From Gammaproteobacteria bacterium (GTDB lineage Bacteria; Pseudomonadota; Gammaproteobacteria; Thiohalobacterales; Thiohalobacteraceae): DNA of 35,701 nt. Shown one piece after another: positions 7,596 to 16,284 of the stretch (positions are counted from its first letter, which is position 1; each line of letters starts with the position of its first letter). The DNA is taken from the NCBI GenBank assembly GCA_018819175.1, contig JAHJQQ010000017.1, positions 1 through 35,701 of the forward strand, written 5' to 3'. A program made the translations under genes and the position numbers. The notes under the pieces were generated by a model. The model was given only the letters and a program-made list of their open reading frames with translations, did no database searches and had not been told where the DNA came from.

Positions 7596-10500
7596 TTAAT
7601 GCCCTTTGACCTTAGCCGAACGGCGCAGCCGAGAAGCCAAGCGCCGCGCCAGTTCGCCGAACAGTTCCGTCTGGGTCGGGTGCGGGTGAATCGCGTTGCC
7701 GACCTGCGTGAGCGTCATGCCGGCTGACACCATCATCACCGCTTCGCCGATCAATGTGTCGGCGTGGTCGGCCAGGAAGTGCACGCCGATGACGCGCTGC
7801 GTCGCTTTGTCCGCGACCAGTTTGATCATGCCGTGGGTTTCGTGGTTGATCATCGCCTTGGCGTCGATGCTCATCGGTACTTTCGCTTCCACGGCGTCGA
7901 TGCCCTTGGCCTTGGCCTGTTCGACGGACAAGCCGACGAAGGCGGCTTCCGGGCGGGTGAAGATCACGCCGCAATCCAGATCCTGGTTGTATTTCATGTC
8001 TTCGCCCAGAATCGTCGCGGCAGCGACGCGGCCTTGCTGCGCAGCGGTGTGCGCCAGCATCAACCCGCCAATGACATCACCAACCGCGAAGATGTGCGGC
8101 ACGCTGGTACGACAGCGCGCGTCGGTCTTGATGATGGAACGTTCATTCGCGACATTGGCTTTATCCAAGCCCAAGCCATCGAGCACCGGGCGCTTGCCGG
8201 TGGCCATGATCACGTAGTCGGCCTTGAGCGTATGCGATTTGCCCTCGGCATCGGTGTACTGCGCGCTGACGGCGCCCGGTTTGCCGCTGATCTTGGCGAG
8301 CTTCACATTCGTGTGCACCGACAGGTTCGGATCGTCATTCAAAATCGCGGCGAGATTCTTGGCGATTTCGGGCTCGACCTCGGCAAGGATGCGCTCCTGG
8401 GCTTCGAGCAGCGTCACTTCGGTACCGAAGTCCTGGAAGATCTGCGCCATCTCGACACCGATGGCGCCACCACCGACGACCACGAGTTTCTTCGGTGGTG
8501 TTTTCAACGCCCACACGGTATCGGAGGTCAGCACACTGCCGGCTTTCAACCCATCAAGCGCACCCTCAATCGGCGGTACGAAGGGCGGCGCACCGGTGGC
8601 GATAACAGCGCAACCAAAACTGACGGTCTTGCCGTTCGGCTTCTTGCCCAGCTCCGCACGCGTATGCGGATCTTTTTGATTACCGGACACATCGATCAAT
8701 ACGTGATGATCATCGACCAGACTGCCGAAGCCCTGGATGTAATCGATCTTCACACCCTTGTCGGTCTTCAGCGCCATGTCGCCGCGCATCTCCAACACGT
8801 TGCGGCGATGCGCTTCGAGCTTGTTCCACTCCAGCTTGCCCTTGTTGGTACCGGTCACGCCAAGGTGTTCGTCGTGTGCGCGATCACGCATGCGATCGGC
8901 CGCGGCACGCCAGGCCTTGGAGGGGATACAACCGCGCCACAGACATTCACCGCCGGGGAACGGCGAGTCGTTGATCATCGCCACCTTCAAGCCATGACCG
9001 ACCAGATCGCGCGCGCAGTCTTCACCGCCGGGACCACCGCCGATGACGACGACATCGTAATCCCATTCGCCTGCGGGGATGGCGGGACCTATCGGCCCCA
9101 TCCAGGATTCCGGCTGCTCGATAATCTGCTTGAGGTCGCCCAGATACATCGCGACCTCGGCGCCGTTGACCACGCGATGATCGGCGGTAATGGTAAATGG
9201 ACTGCCCTGTTCGCTGTTGGCGGAGATGGCAAGGATCGCGGCGATGCCCGGTGTGGCAATCGCATCGAAGTGACTGACGCCGAACATGCCCATGTTGGAA
9301 ATCTGGAAGGTCGAGCCGGTGTATTCCTCCGGCTTCAGGCGACGCTTGCGCGCGCGTTCGACGAGATCTTTCCAATCGTCATTGAGTTCGGACAACTCGC
9401 GCGACTCGCAGCCCTTGAGGATCGGCACCACCAACCCACCACCGTCGGCGGACACGGCCATGCCGATATCGACATTGGAACGTTCGACCAGTTTGTCGGT
9501 CGGCTGATAACACCAGTTCATTTTCGGATATTTCTTCATCGCCTCGGCGCAGGCCTTGGCAATCGCGACCGTCACCGACACGCCCGCGGCTTTCGAGGCC
9601 TTGATGAGCGCGGCGATCTTGATGTGACTGGTGACATGGAAAGTCGGCATGGACAGCGAATCGGTCATCGACTTGCTGATGGCCGCTTCGAGCTTGCTCA
9701 TGGGACGACCATTGCCCGGCACGTCAACCTGCGGGAAACCACCGGCGGCGGCCGCCGGCGGACGCGCATTGGCGACATCACTGGCAACGATAATGCCCAT
9801 CGGGCCACTGCCAGCAACGGTGTTGAGATCAATGCCTTGCTGGCCGGCGAGTTTGCGTGCGAACGGTGTTGCGCCACGACCTTGCGGACGGGCGGCGGGC
9901 GTACCGCCGGGTCTGGAGATTGGTGCTACTTTAGGTGCTAGGGATGAGGCACCAGGTTCTAGGGAAGGCTTGTTCTCGGGCGTGGTCGGCGTTGGGTGCG
10001 CAGCTCTCGTCCCTAGCGCCTCGGCCCTAGAGACTTCGTCGGCGGAGCCGACGAGATAGGCCATGGCCGCACCCACGGCGACCGTACTATCAATAGGCGC
10101 AATCGGGCCGGACAGGAAACCTTCTTTGAAGACTTCGACGTCCATCACCGCTTTGTCGGTTTCGACCGTCGCCACGATGGTACCGCGGGTGATCTTGTCG
10201 CCGGGTTGTTTTTCCCAGGTCACCACGACACCTTCGGTCATGGTGTCGGAGAGTTGCGGCATGGTGATGTTATAGAAGGCGCCATCGGGTGCCGAGTTCG
10301 CAGCAACGGCTGGCGTTTCTTCAGGCTCGGCGTCCGGCATGGCCACCGGCTTCTCGGCATGCTGCACAGGTGCGGCACTCGGCGCAGCCGCGGGTGCCGC
10401 CTTGTCGTTAGACACGTCAGCAGCCGATTCGACGAGATACGCAATGGCATCACCCACGGCGACCGTGCTGTCGATAGCCGCGATCGGACCGGACAGATAA

Positions 10501-10667
10501 CCGTCGCGGAATACCTCGACGTCCATTACCGCTTTATCGGTCTCGACCGTCGCGACAATGTCACCACGTTTGATCTTGTCGCCAACCTGTTTTTCCCAGG
10601 TGACAACAACACCCTCGGTCATCGTATCCGAGAGCTGGGGCATTTTAATTGCGTAGGGTTCAGCCAT
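7596..10667 (-). CDS. Pyruvate dehydrogenase E2-E3 fusion (acetyltransferase + dihydrolipoyl dehydrogenase)
   Basis: One 1023-residue polypeptide carries two successive subunits of the 2-oxoacid dehydrogenase complex. In order: lipoyl domain 1 (about 4-80, lipoyl Lys45 in ETDKA), Ala/Pro linker, lipoyl domain 2 (132-207, Lys172), second linker (about 208-262), peripheral-subunit-binding domain (265-302), E2 catalytic domain (318-525), then a full FAD/NAD dihydrolipoyl dehydrogenase (about 535-1015). E3 features include the FAD loop GGGPGG, redox cysteines Cys575 and Cys580 in CLWRGC, GGGAIGVE for NAD, and the C-terminal HPHPTQTE dyad. In E2 the catalytic motif reads DHRVVNG (His497, Asn501) where DHRxxDG is usual. 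With E1alpha and E1beta upstream it would convert pyruvate to acetyl-CoA. AAGGA precedes the ATG. The second linker is encoded by CTAG-rich, repeat-like DNA. Confidence 0.93.
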   Translation of the reverse strand: MAEPYAIKMPQLSDTMTEGVVVTWEKQVGDKIKRGDIVATVETDKAVMDVEVFRDGYLSGPIAAIDSTVAVGDAIAYLVESAADVSNDKAAPAAAPSAAPVQHAEKPVAMPDAEPEETPAVAANSAPDGAFYNITMPQLSDTMTEGVVVTWEKQPGDKITRGTIVATVETDKAVMDVEVFKEGFLSGPIAPIDSTVAVGAAMAYLVGSADEVSRAEALGTRAAHPTPTTPENKPSLEPGASSLAPKVAPISRPGGTPAARPQGRGATPFARKLAGQQGIDLNTVAGSGPMGIIVASDVANARPPAAAAGGFPQVDVPGNGRPMSKLEAAISKSMTDSLSMPTFHVTSHIKIAALIKASKAAGVSVTVAIAKACAEAMKKYPKMNWCYQPTDKLVERSNVDIGMAVSADGGGLVVPILKGCESRELSELNDDWKDLVERARKRRLKPEEYTGSTFQISNMGMFGVSHFDAIATPGIAAILAISANSEQGSPFTITADHRVVNGAEVAMYLGDLKQIIEQPESWMGPIGPAIPAGEWDYDVVVIGGGPGGEDCARDLVGHGLKVAMINDSPFPGGECLWRGCIPSKAWRAAADRMRDRAHDEHLGVTGTNKGKLEWNKLEAHRRNVLEMRGDMALKTDKGVKIDYIQGFGSLVDDHHVLIDVSGNQKDPHTRAELGKKPNGKTVSFGCAVIATGAPPFVPPIEGALDGLKAGSVLTSDTVWALKTPPKKLVVVGGGAIGVEMAQIFQDFGTEVTLLEAQERILAEVEPEIAKNLAAILNDDPNLSVHTNVKLAKISGKPGAVSAQYTDAEGKSHTLKADYVIMATGKRPVLDGLGLDKANVANERSIIKTDARCRTSVPHIFAVGDVIGGLMLAHTAAQQGRVAAATILGEDMKYNQDLDCGVIFTRPEAAFVGLSVEQAKAKGIDAVEAKVPMSIDAKAMINHETHGMIKLVADKATQRVIGVHFLADHADTLIGEAVMMVSAGMTLTQVGNAIHPHPTQTELFGELARRLASRLRRSAKVKGH
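9938..10030 (-). repeat. CTAG-rich repeat-like segment inside the E2-E3 linker
   Basis: Four CTAG tetramers occur within 93 bases of coding DNA. On the coding strand it includes CCTAGAACCTGG and CCCTAGCACC, resembling the 21-base tandem unit at 17678-17728. It encodes residues about 212-243 of the fusion protein, the low-complexity linker between lipoyl domain 2 and the binding domain. An in-frame repeat insertion is inferred. Confidence 0.5.
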
Positions 10668-10740
10668 GCTTAGTCAGAATCCTTGAGTATTGACCTGCCA
10701 CATCGTAGGTCAGCTAGCACCACAAAAATAAAAAAACTAA

Positions 10741-10922
10741 TCGAACCGCAAAGGCGCAAAGGCGCGAAGGATGTTTAATGAAAAAACCAAAATCGCTTCT
10801 ACATTAATTCCATCTTTGCGCCTTTGCGCCTCTGCGGTTCAAACCGGTTTTTTCTTAGCGCCTCTGCGCCTTTGCGGTTCAATAAATGTTTTCTAGGCGC
10901 CCTTGGCGTCTTGGCGGTTCAA
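10741..10922. repeat. AB-family repeats between E1beta and E2-E3
   Basis: One A-type unit in plus orientation (about 10741-10770) faces two A-type units and one B-type unit in minus orientation (about 10806-10922). They fill most of the 261-base gap between the two PDH genes and can form a large stem that might act as an attenuator or processing site. The last unit begins about six bases after the E1beta stop. Confidence 0.85.
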
Positions 10923-10928
10923 ACAAAA

Positions 10929-11909
10929 TTATTTCCCGAACATCTTCCGCACGGCGGCAACGACGTCATTCGCATCGGGAATGACCGCTTTTTCCAGCGT
11001 GTGGTTGTACGGGATCGGGACGTTTTCCGCCGATACGCGCACGGGGGCGGCGTCGAGTTCGAAGAAACATTCCTCGTTGATGATCGCCATCACTTCGGAA
11101 CCAACGCCGACCGGGGCCTCGGCCTCTTCGACAATAATCGCGCGATGCGTCTTGCTGACCGACTTGCGGATACCGGCGCGATCCAGCGGCGCCAGTGAAT
11201 ACAGGTCGATCACTTCCGCTTCGATACCGAATTGCTTGGAGAGGATATCCGCCGCCGCCATGCACCAGTGCACCGAGATGTTGTAACCGAACAGCGTCAC
11301 ATCACGACCTTCGCGCGCGACTTCGGAACCTTCCAGCGGCATGAAGTATTCGTTGTCCGGCACTTCGCCCTTCATGTTGTACATGAGTTCGTGTTCGTTG
11401 ATGAACACCGGGTCGTTGCAGCGCACGGCGGATTTCAGCAGACCGTAGGCCTGACGCGGATTCGATGGCGTCACCACGCGCAATCCGGCAATACCCATGA
11501 ACACCTTTTCCATACGCGCGGAATGCTGTGCGCCCAACATGTGCGCGGTACCGCCGGGCGAACGCACCACCACCGGCGCGGTCAACTGACCACCGGACAT
11601 GTAACGCACTTTCGCAGCGCTGTTGAACAGCTGATCCAACGCCAACCAGGCAAAGTTCACCGACATGATTTCGACAATCGGCCGCACGCCCAGGAAGGAC
11701 GCGCCGACGGCCAGACCGGTAAAGCCATTTTCGGAAATCGGCGTATCGATGACGCGTTCGGCACCGTATTTCGCGTACAGGCCGTTGGTCGCCTTGTAGG
11801 TACCGCCGGCGACGCCGATGTCTTCACCCATGCAGATGACCATCGGGTCATTCGCCATTTCTTCATCGTGGGCGCGGCGCACCGCTTCCCAGAACATAAT
11901 CTGCGCCAT
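10929..11909 (-). CDS. pdhB: Pyruvate dehydrogenase E1 component, beta subunit
   Basis: This 326-residue protein supplies the transketolase-type pyrimidine-binding and C-terminal domains of the heterotetrameric E1, which decarboxylates pyruvate with thiamine diphosphate. Typical segments are CMGEDIGVAGG, DTPISENGFTG (with the Glu that activates ThDP), VVVRSPGGTAHMLGAQHS and EEAEAPVGVGSEV. The length is usual. Its ATG shares one base with the E1alpha stop (TAATG), so the two subunits are translationally coupled. The nature of the substrate (pyruvate rather than acetoin or branched acids) is inferred from the E2-E3 partner and lack of other pathway genes. Confidence 0.93.
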   Translation of the reverse strand: MAQIMFWEAVRRAHDEEMANDPMVICMGEDIGVAGGTYKATNGLYAKYGAERVIDTPISENGFTGLAVGASFLGVRPIVEIMSVNFAWLALDQLFNSAAKVRYMSGGQLTAPVVVRSPGGTAHMLGAQHSARMEKVFMGIAGLRVVTPSNPRQAYGLLKSAVRCNDPVFINEHELMYNMKGEVPDNEYFMPLEGSEVAREGRDVTLFGYNISVHWCMAAADILSKQFGIEAEVIDLYSLAPLDRAGIRKSVSKTHRAIIVEEAEAPVGVGSEVMAIINEECFFELDAAPVRVSAENVPIPYNHTLEKAVIPDANDVVAAVRKMFGK

Positions 11910-12913
11910 TACTTGTCGCCTCCACGCGCCGCACCCTTGACCCAGGGATCGTTTTCCGCGAACACATACTTGTGCAGTTCTTCGACGCGCGGTTCGGGTG
12001 AAGACTCGGCAAAGGCAATGATGTCGTTTTCGATCTGATCGAGAATTTCCGTATCCATCGTCTTGTAGGCGGCCTTGGTCAGATCGCCGGACTCAATCAA
12101 ACGATCGCGCAGCATAATGATCGGATCGCGCTTCGACCACATGCGCTCTTCGTCCTTGCCGCGATAGGCGTTGGAGTCGGACATGGAGTGACCGCGATAA
12201 CGATAGGTCATCAGTTCGAGGAAGTACGGGCCCTTGCCGGAACGCACATGCTTGACGGCTTTTTGCGCGGCCTTGAAGACCTTCTCGATATCCTGACCGT
12301 CTTCCTGCGCGGACGGGATGTTGTACGCGGCAACACGCTTGTACTGCTCGACCACGGCGGTGGAACGATCGATGCGCGTACCGATGCCGTAAAGATTGTT
12401 CTCGCACACATACAACACCGGCAGCTTCCACAGCGCCGCCATGTTCAGCGACTCGTGAAAGGTGCCCTGGTTGTTGGCGGCATCGCCGAGGAAGCAAATG
12501 GCGATCTCGTCACCGCCCTTCAATTGAATGGCCTTGGCCATGCCGGCTGCCAGCGGGAACGGACCGCCGACCAGCGCATAGCCGCCCATGAAGTGATGCT
12601 TCACGTCGAAGATGTGCATGGAGCCGCCGCGCCCTTTCGAGCTGCCGGTCTCTTTGGCGAACAGTTCGGCCATGACCTCTTTGGGGTCAGCACCGCACTT
12701 GATGGCGTGGACGTGATCGCGATAGCCGGTGATCACATAGTCGTGACCCGGACGCGCGGCCTCCAGCACGCCGAAGGCGCAGGCCTCCTCGCCAGGATAT
12801 AAATGTAGGAAACCGCCGATCTTGCGTTCGACATAGGCTTCGTAACAACGCTCTTCAAAGCGGCGCGCAAACAGCATCTCGCGCAACAGCCGTTTCTTGT
12901 CCGCGGCGTTCAT
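11909..12913 (-). CDS. pdhA: Pyruvate dehydrogenase E1 component, alpha subunit
   Basis: This 334-residue ThDP-binding subunit of E1 carries the diphosphate-binding motif GDAANNQG ... CENN (residues about 144-174). It also has the family stretches GSSKGRGGSMHIF and a phosphorylation-loop-like YRYRGHSMSDSNAYR. The length fits bacterial heterodimeric E1alpha. AGGAG lies eight bases before the ATG. It is first in the locus, ahead of pdhB (one-base overlap) and the E2-E3 fusion. The promoter should lie in 12914-13121, shared divergently with the aminopeptidase gene. Confidence 0.94.
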   Translation of the reverse strand: MNAADKKRLLREMLFARRFEERCYEAYVERKIGGFLHLYPGEEACAFGVLEAARPGHDYVITGYRDHVHAIKCGADPKEVMAELFAKETGSSKGRGGSMHIFDVKHHFMGGYALVGGPFPLAAGMAKAIQLKGGDEIAICFLGDAANNQGTFHESLNMAALWKLPVLYVCENNLYGIGTRIDRSTAVVEQYKRVAAYNIPSAQEDGQDIEKVFKAAQKAVKHVRSGKGPYFLELMTYRYRGHSMSDSNAYRGKDEERMWSKRDPIIMLRDRLIESGDLTKAAYKTMDTEILDQIENDIIAFAESSPEPRVEELHKYVFAENDPWVKGAARGGDK

Positions 12914-13121
12914 GCAGCTCCTTACTCAATTAATTGGCCAACCGTCTGGCACTCAGGGCAATGCGCTGTAGGCGCGACCCCCACAATACTCGTCCAAACA
13001 GGCAGTTGCGGGTAGGCGGACTGTGCGCGATGAGCGCATCGGTCAACTGCGTCCACGGTACCCGGGAATGAACAAGCGCGATATGATCAGTGTTTTAGCC
13101 AATTAGGTCAAGGCAAACGGC

Positions 13122-14657
13122 ATGTCTATCCCCTACCGGCACGTGGAAAAAATCACCATAAATCAACATCCCAAGGCACCCGGCGTCCGCGATCTGGCAA
13201 GCCGCGACGGATTCTTGCTGATCCTGCCCAAGGCGGCGGCAAAGATCGATTGGCAAAATCTCCCGCACGGAGAGTTTCTGGCACAACGCGCCCATAAGCG
13301 CCACGGTGCGATGTCAGGCACCAAAGACTGGGAAACCGAACTGCCGACCGCGCAGGGCACCCGCGTGCTGGTGGTCTATGCAGAGGCCAGTGCCACTCCC
13401 TTCGACCAGCTGACCGCAGCCCGAGGCTGGGCCAAGCAACTGCTGAAAACCGAACCTGGCAGTCTGAGTCTGTATGCCGCGCCCGGCACGGATGTGTCCG
13501 TCGTCCTGGAAGCCAGCCTGCTCGCCCTGCTGGCGGCGGTCTGCCCACTGCCCTCGCGTAAATCCACAGCAGAGCCCGCGGCGCGCTTGCAGCGCATCGA
13601 CTGTTATGGCGCAAAAACCAAACTGCGCATTGATGGCATTCGCGCTCAGACTCAGGGCAATCATCTTGCACGCTGGCTGACTCTGCTGCCCGGCAATGAA
13701 CTGCGCCCCGCTGAATACCGGCGTCTGGCGACCAAGCTGGCCAAGCAGCAAGGTTGGCAGGCGAGCTTCCTGGATCGGCGCGCACTGACTCGTCACCAGG
13801 CCGGTGCCTTTCTTGCCGTCACGCAGGCGAGCGATGCGGACGACGGCGGCATTCTGCATCTGCGTTATCGTCCGAAAAAACGCGACAAGCATCCCAAACT
13901 GGCGCTGGTCGGCAAGGGCGTGTGTTTCGACACCGGCGGCATCAATCTCAAATCCGCCAAATCCATGTTCGGCATGCATGAGGATATGGAAGGCAGCGCC
14001 GTTGCATTGGGCTCGTTACTGGCACTGAGTCTGCTGAAGGTGGATTTCGCCATCGATTGCTGGCTGGCACTGGCCGAAAATCACATCGGCCCGCAAGGCT
14101 ACAAACCCAACGACGTGATCACCGCCAGCAATGGCACGCGCATTGAAATCGTGCACACGGACGCCGAAGGTCGCATGGTGCTGGCCGACACACTGGCCTT
14201 GGCCGCGCGTGAGAAACCGGATCTCATTATTGATTACGCCACGCTCACCGGCGCCTGCGTGTATGCACTCTCCACGCGTTACAGTGGACTGTTCAGCAAT
14301 CGTGACGCCTTGCTGGCACCGATGACCGCAGCCGGCCGGCGCAGCGGCGAACGCGTCTGGCCGTTTCCGCTGGATGCGGATTTCGACGACATGCTCAAAA
14401 GCGACATCGCCGATATCAAGCAATGCACGATCGAGAGCGAAGCCGACCATATCCTCGCCGCGCGCTTCCTGAAACGCTTCATCCCCGAGTCCTGCGCCTG
14501 GATTCATATTGATCTTTCCGCCGGCAATCACAAAGGCGGACTGGCGCATATACCCAGTGATATCACCGGCTTCGGCGTCGGTTTGACAATGCAGGCCGTA
14601 CTAGAGGGTACAATGCTCTCTGTTGCAGCGGGCAACACCGACACGGAATCAGTGTGA
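13122..14657 (+). CDS. M17 leucyl aminopeptidase family protein
   Basis: This 511-residue cytosolic metallopeptidase releases N-terminal residues from peptides. The C-terminal catalytic half carries VGKGVCFDTGG (Lys and Asp ligands, about 262-272), MHEDMEGSA and HTDAEGRMVLAD (Asp and Glu ligands). These match the five dinuclear-metal ligands of PepA-type enzymes. The N-terminal half is weakly conserved, as usual. HTDAEGR replaces the common NTDAEGR. The ATG follows only a weak AAGG site. The end overlaps the start of the RimB-like gene by four bases, which ties it to the rim-type locus. Substrate preference cannot be told. Confidence 0.88.
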   Translation: MSIPYRHVEKITINQHPKAPGVRDLASRDGFLLILPKAAAKIDWQNLPHGEFLAQRAHKRHGAMSGTKDWETELPTAQGTRVLVVYAEASATPFDQLTAARGWAKQLLKTEPGSLSLYAAPGTDVSVVLEASLLALLAAVCPLPSRKSTAEPAARLQRIDCYGAKTKLRIDGIRAQTQGNHLARWLTLLPGNELRPAEYRRLATKLAKQQGWQASFLDRRALTRHQAGAFLAVTQASDADDGGILHLRYRPKKRDKHPKLALVGKGVCFDTGGINLKSAKSMFGMHEDMEGSAVALGSLLALSLLKVDFAIDCWLALAENHIGPQGYKPNDVITASNGTRIEIVHTDAEGRMVLADTLALAAREKPDLIIDYATLTGACVYALSTRYSGLFSNRDALLAPMTAAGRRSGERVWPFPLDADFDDMLKSDIADIKQCTIESEADHILAARFLKRFIPESCAWIHIDLSAGNHKGGLAHIPSDITGFGVGLTMQAVLEGTMLSVAAGNTDTESV

Positions 14658-15112
14658 GCGAGATGCACGACAAGACAACCTTGGGCTGGCGAGAATGGGT
14701 TGCCTTGCCTGAACTCGGTATCGCCGTCCTCAAGGCCAAAGTGGATACCGGCGCGCGCACGTCAACCTTGCATGCCTTCCGCATGGAAACCTTCGAACGC
14801 AACGGCCAAACACGGGTACGCTTTGCCATCCATCCGTTTCAGAAGCGCACCGATGTCGTTGTCGAATGCGAAGCAGACGTTGTGGACCAGCGCGAAGTGA
14901 CCGACTCCGGCGGGCACAAGGAGTTGCGCTATGTGATTCGCACCCCGGTCCATCTGGCCGGACGTGACATCCCTGTCGAAATCACCCTGACCGACCGCGA
15001 CACCATGAAATTCCGTATGCTGCTGGGACGCACATCATTACGCGAAGGTTTCGTTGTCGATCCCGCAGGGTCTTATATGACCGGTAAACCGCAACGGAAA
15101 AAATCCACCTGA
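14654..15112 (+). CDS. rimB: RimB-like retropepsin-fold protease (ATP-dependent zinc protease family)
   Basis: This 152-residue protein carries the aspartic-protease-like motif KVDTGARTSTLHA (Asp31) and the closing LLGRTSLREGFVVDP typical of the family usually annotated ATP-dependent zinc protease. In pseudomonads RimB, encoded with RimK, acts on the glutamate tails that RimK adds to ribosomal protein S6. That role here is inferred from the adjacent rimK. A GTG start at 14654 gives a GTGA overlap with the aminopeptidase stop. ATG at 14663 is an alternative that would shorten it by three residues. Confidence 0.85.
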   Translation: MSEMHDKTTLGWREWVALPELGIAVLKAKVDTGARTSTLHAFRMETFERNGQTRVRFAIHPFQKRTDVVVECEADVVDQREVTDSGGHKELRYVIRTPVHLAGRDIPVEITLTDRDTMKFRMLLGRTSLREGFVVDPAGSYMTGKPQRKKST

Positions 15113-15135
15113 ATAACCTGACTAATGACTAAACC

Positions 15136-15240
15136 GTCATTCCGGCGGATGCCGGACAAAAGCGCGGAGCGCGTTGAACGCCGATTAGGCGGCCCGAAGG
15201 CTGAGCCAAGTCACTGGATCCCGGCATCCGCCGGGATGAC
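15136..15240. repeat. REP/MITE-like element with internal cargo
   Basis: Left arm GTCATTCCGGCGGATGCCGG (15136-15155) is mirrored with few mismatches by 15221-15240. Between them are ACAAAAGCGCGGAGC, GTTGAACGCCGATTAGGCGG and related sequence, nearly the same as the interior of the copy at 24496-24622. It separates rimB from rimK within an otherwise co-directional set. Confidence 0.8.
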
Positions 15241-15296
15241 GAATTTTGCAGAGGCACCTTGAGCTACACCCCTAAATTCAAGAAAGGAGTAATTCC

Positions 15297-16202
15297 TTGA
15301 AAATCGCCATTATGTCGCGCAAGAAAGCGCTCTATTCCACCCGCCGATTAATTGAAGCAGGTGAACAGCGCGGCCACGAAGTTCAGGTGGTGGATACCCT
15401 GCGCTGTTACATGAACATCGCCTCGCACAAACCGGCCATTCATCTCAAGGGCCAACCGCTGGAAGGCTTCGACGCGGTGATTCCCCGTATCGGCGCCTCC
15501 ATCACCTTCTACGGCACGGCCGTGCTGCGCCAGTTCGAAATGATGGGCGTGTGGCCGCTGAATGAATCGGTGGCGATTTCACGTTCGCGCGACAAACTGC
15601 GTTCATTGCAATTACTGGCCCGCAAGGGCATCGGCCTGCCGATCACCGGTTTCGCGCATTCCCCGGACGACGTCGATGATCTGATCAAAATGGTCAACGG
15701 CGCACCGCTGGTGATTAAACTCCTGGAAGGCACGCAAGGCATCGGCGTCGTGCTGGCGGAAACCAAACAGGCGGCCGAAAGCGTGATCGAGGCCTTCATG
15801 GGTCTGAAGGCCAACATTCTGGTGCAGGAGTTCATCAAGGAAGCGGGCGGTGCCGACATCCGCTGTTTCGTGATCGGCGACAAGGTGGTGGCCACGATGA
15901 TGCGCAAGGCAAAAGCCGGCGAATTCCGTTCCAACCTGCATCGCGGCGGTACCGCCGAGTTGATCAAGATCACCCCGGAAGAACGCTCCACGGCGGTGCG
16001 CGCCGCCAATGTCATGGGGCTTAACGTGGCCGGTGTGGACATCCTGCGTTCCAATCATGGGCCAGTGGTCATGGAAGTGAATTCCTCGCCGGGGCTGGAA
16101 GGCATCGAGCACGCCACCGGCAAGGACATCGCCGGCATGATCATCGACTTCCTGGCCAAAGAGGCCAAACCCAACAAAACCCGTACACGCGGTCGTGGTT
16201 AA
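15297..16202 (+). CDS. rimK: RimK, ATP-grasp ribosomal protein S6 glutamate ligase
   Basis: This 301-residue ATP-grasp ligase is expected to add glutamates to the C-terminus of ribosomal protein S6 in the cytosol. It starts MKIAIMSRKKALYSTRRL, aligning with E. coli RimK. ATP-grasp features are KLLEGTQGIGVVL, VQEFIKEAGGADIRCFV, AGEFRSNLHRGG and VMEVNSSPGLEGIE. The start is a TTG at 15297, supported by AAAGGAG seven bases upstream and by N-terminal similarity. An ATG six codons in would cut the first strand. The basic C-terminal tail (KTRTRGRG) is slightly longer than usual. Confidence 0.93.
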   Translation: MKIAIMSRKKALYSTRRLIEAGEQRGHEVQVVDTLRCYMNIASHKPAIHLKGQPLEGFDAVIPRIGASITFYGTAVLRQFEMMGVWPLNESVAISRSRDKLRSLQLLARKGIGLPITGFAHSPDDVDDLIKMVNGAPLVIKLLEGTQGIGVVLAETKQAAESVIEAFMGLKANILVQEFIKEAGGADIRCFVIGDKVVATMMRKAKAGEFRSNLHRGGTAELIKITPEERSTAVRAANVMGLNVAGVDILRSNHGPVVMEVNSSPGLEGIEHATGKDIAGMIIDFLAKEAKPNKTRTRGRG

Positions 16203-16284
16203 TCGGCAGTTGAAAGCGATCCGGGGCGCAGTATGATGAACCGTAGCGACCTTACCCGACCGCCATATCGAATCTAAAGGCCGA

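Noticed and set aside
7235..7727. Several overlapping ORFs rich in NRQ/AK or WRPW repeats on both strands
   Set aside because: They are translations of the AB repeat cluster. The period follows the DNA repeat, they lack ribosome binding sites, and all frames are open for the same reason.
7764..9941. A 725-residue plus-strand ORF opposite the E2-E3 gene
   Set aside because: It is a shadow of a GC-rich coding sequence. The minus strand encodes a complete, motif-rich enzyme and the plus ORF shows no recognisable domain.
11232..12038. A 268-residue plus-strand ORF rich in His and Arg opposite pdhA and pdhB
   Set aside because: It is a typical antisense shadow of high-GC coding DNA, lacking a start site and domains.
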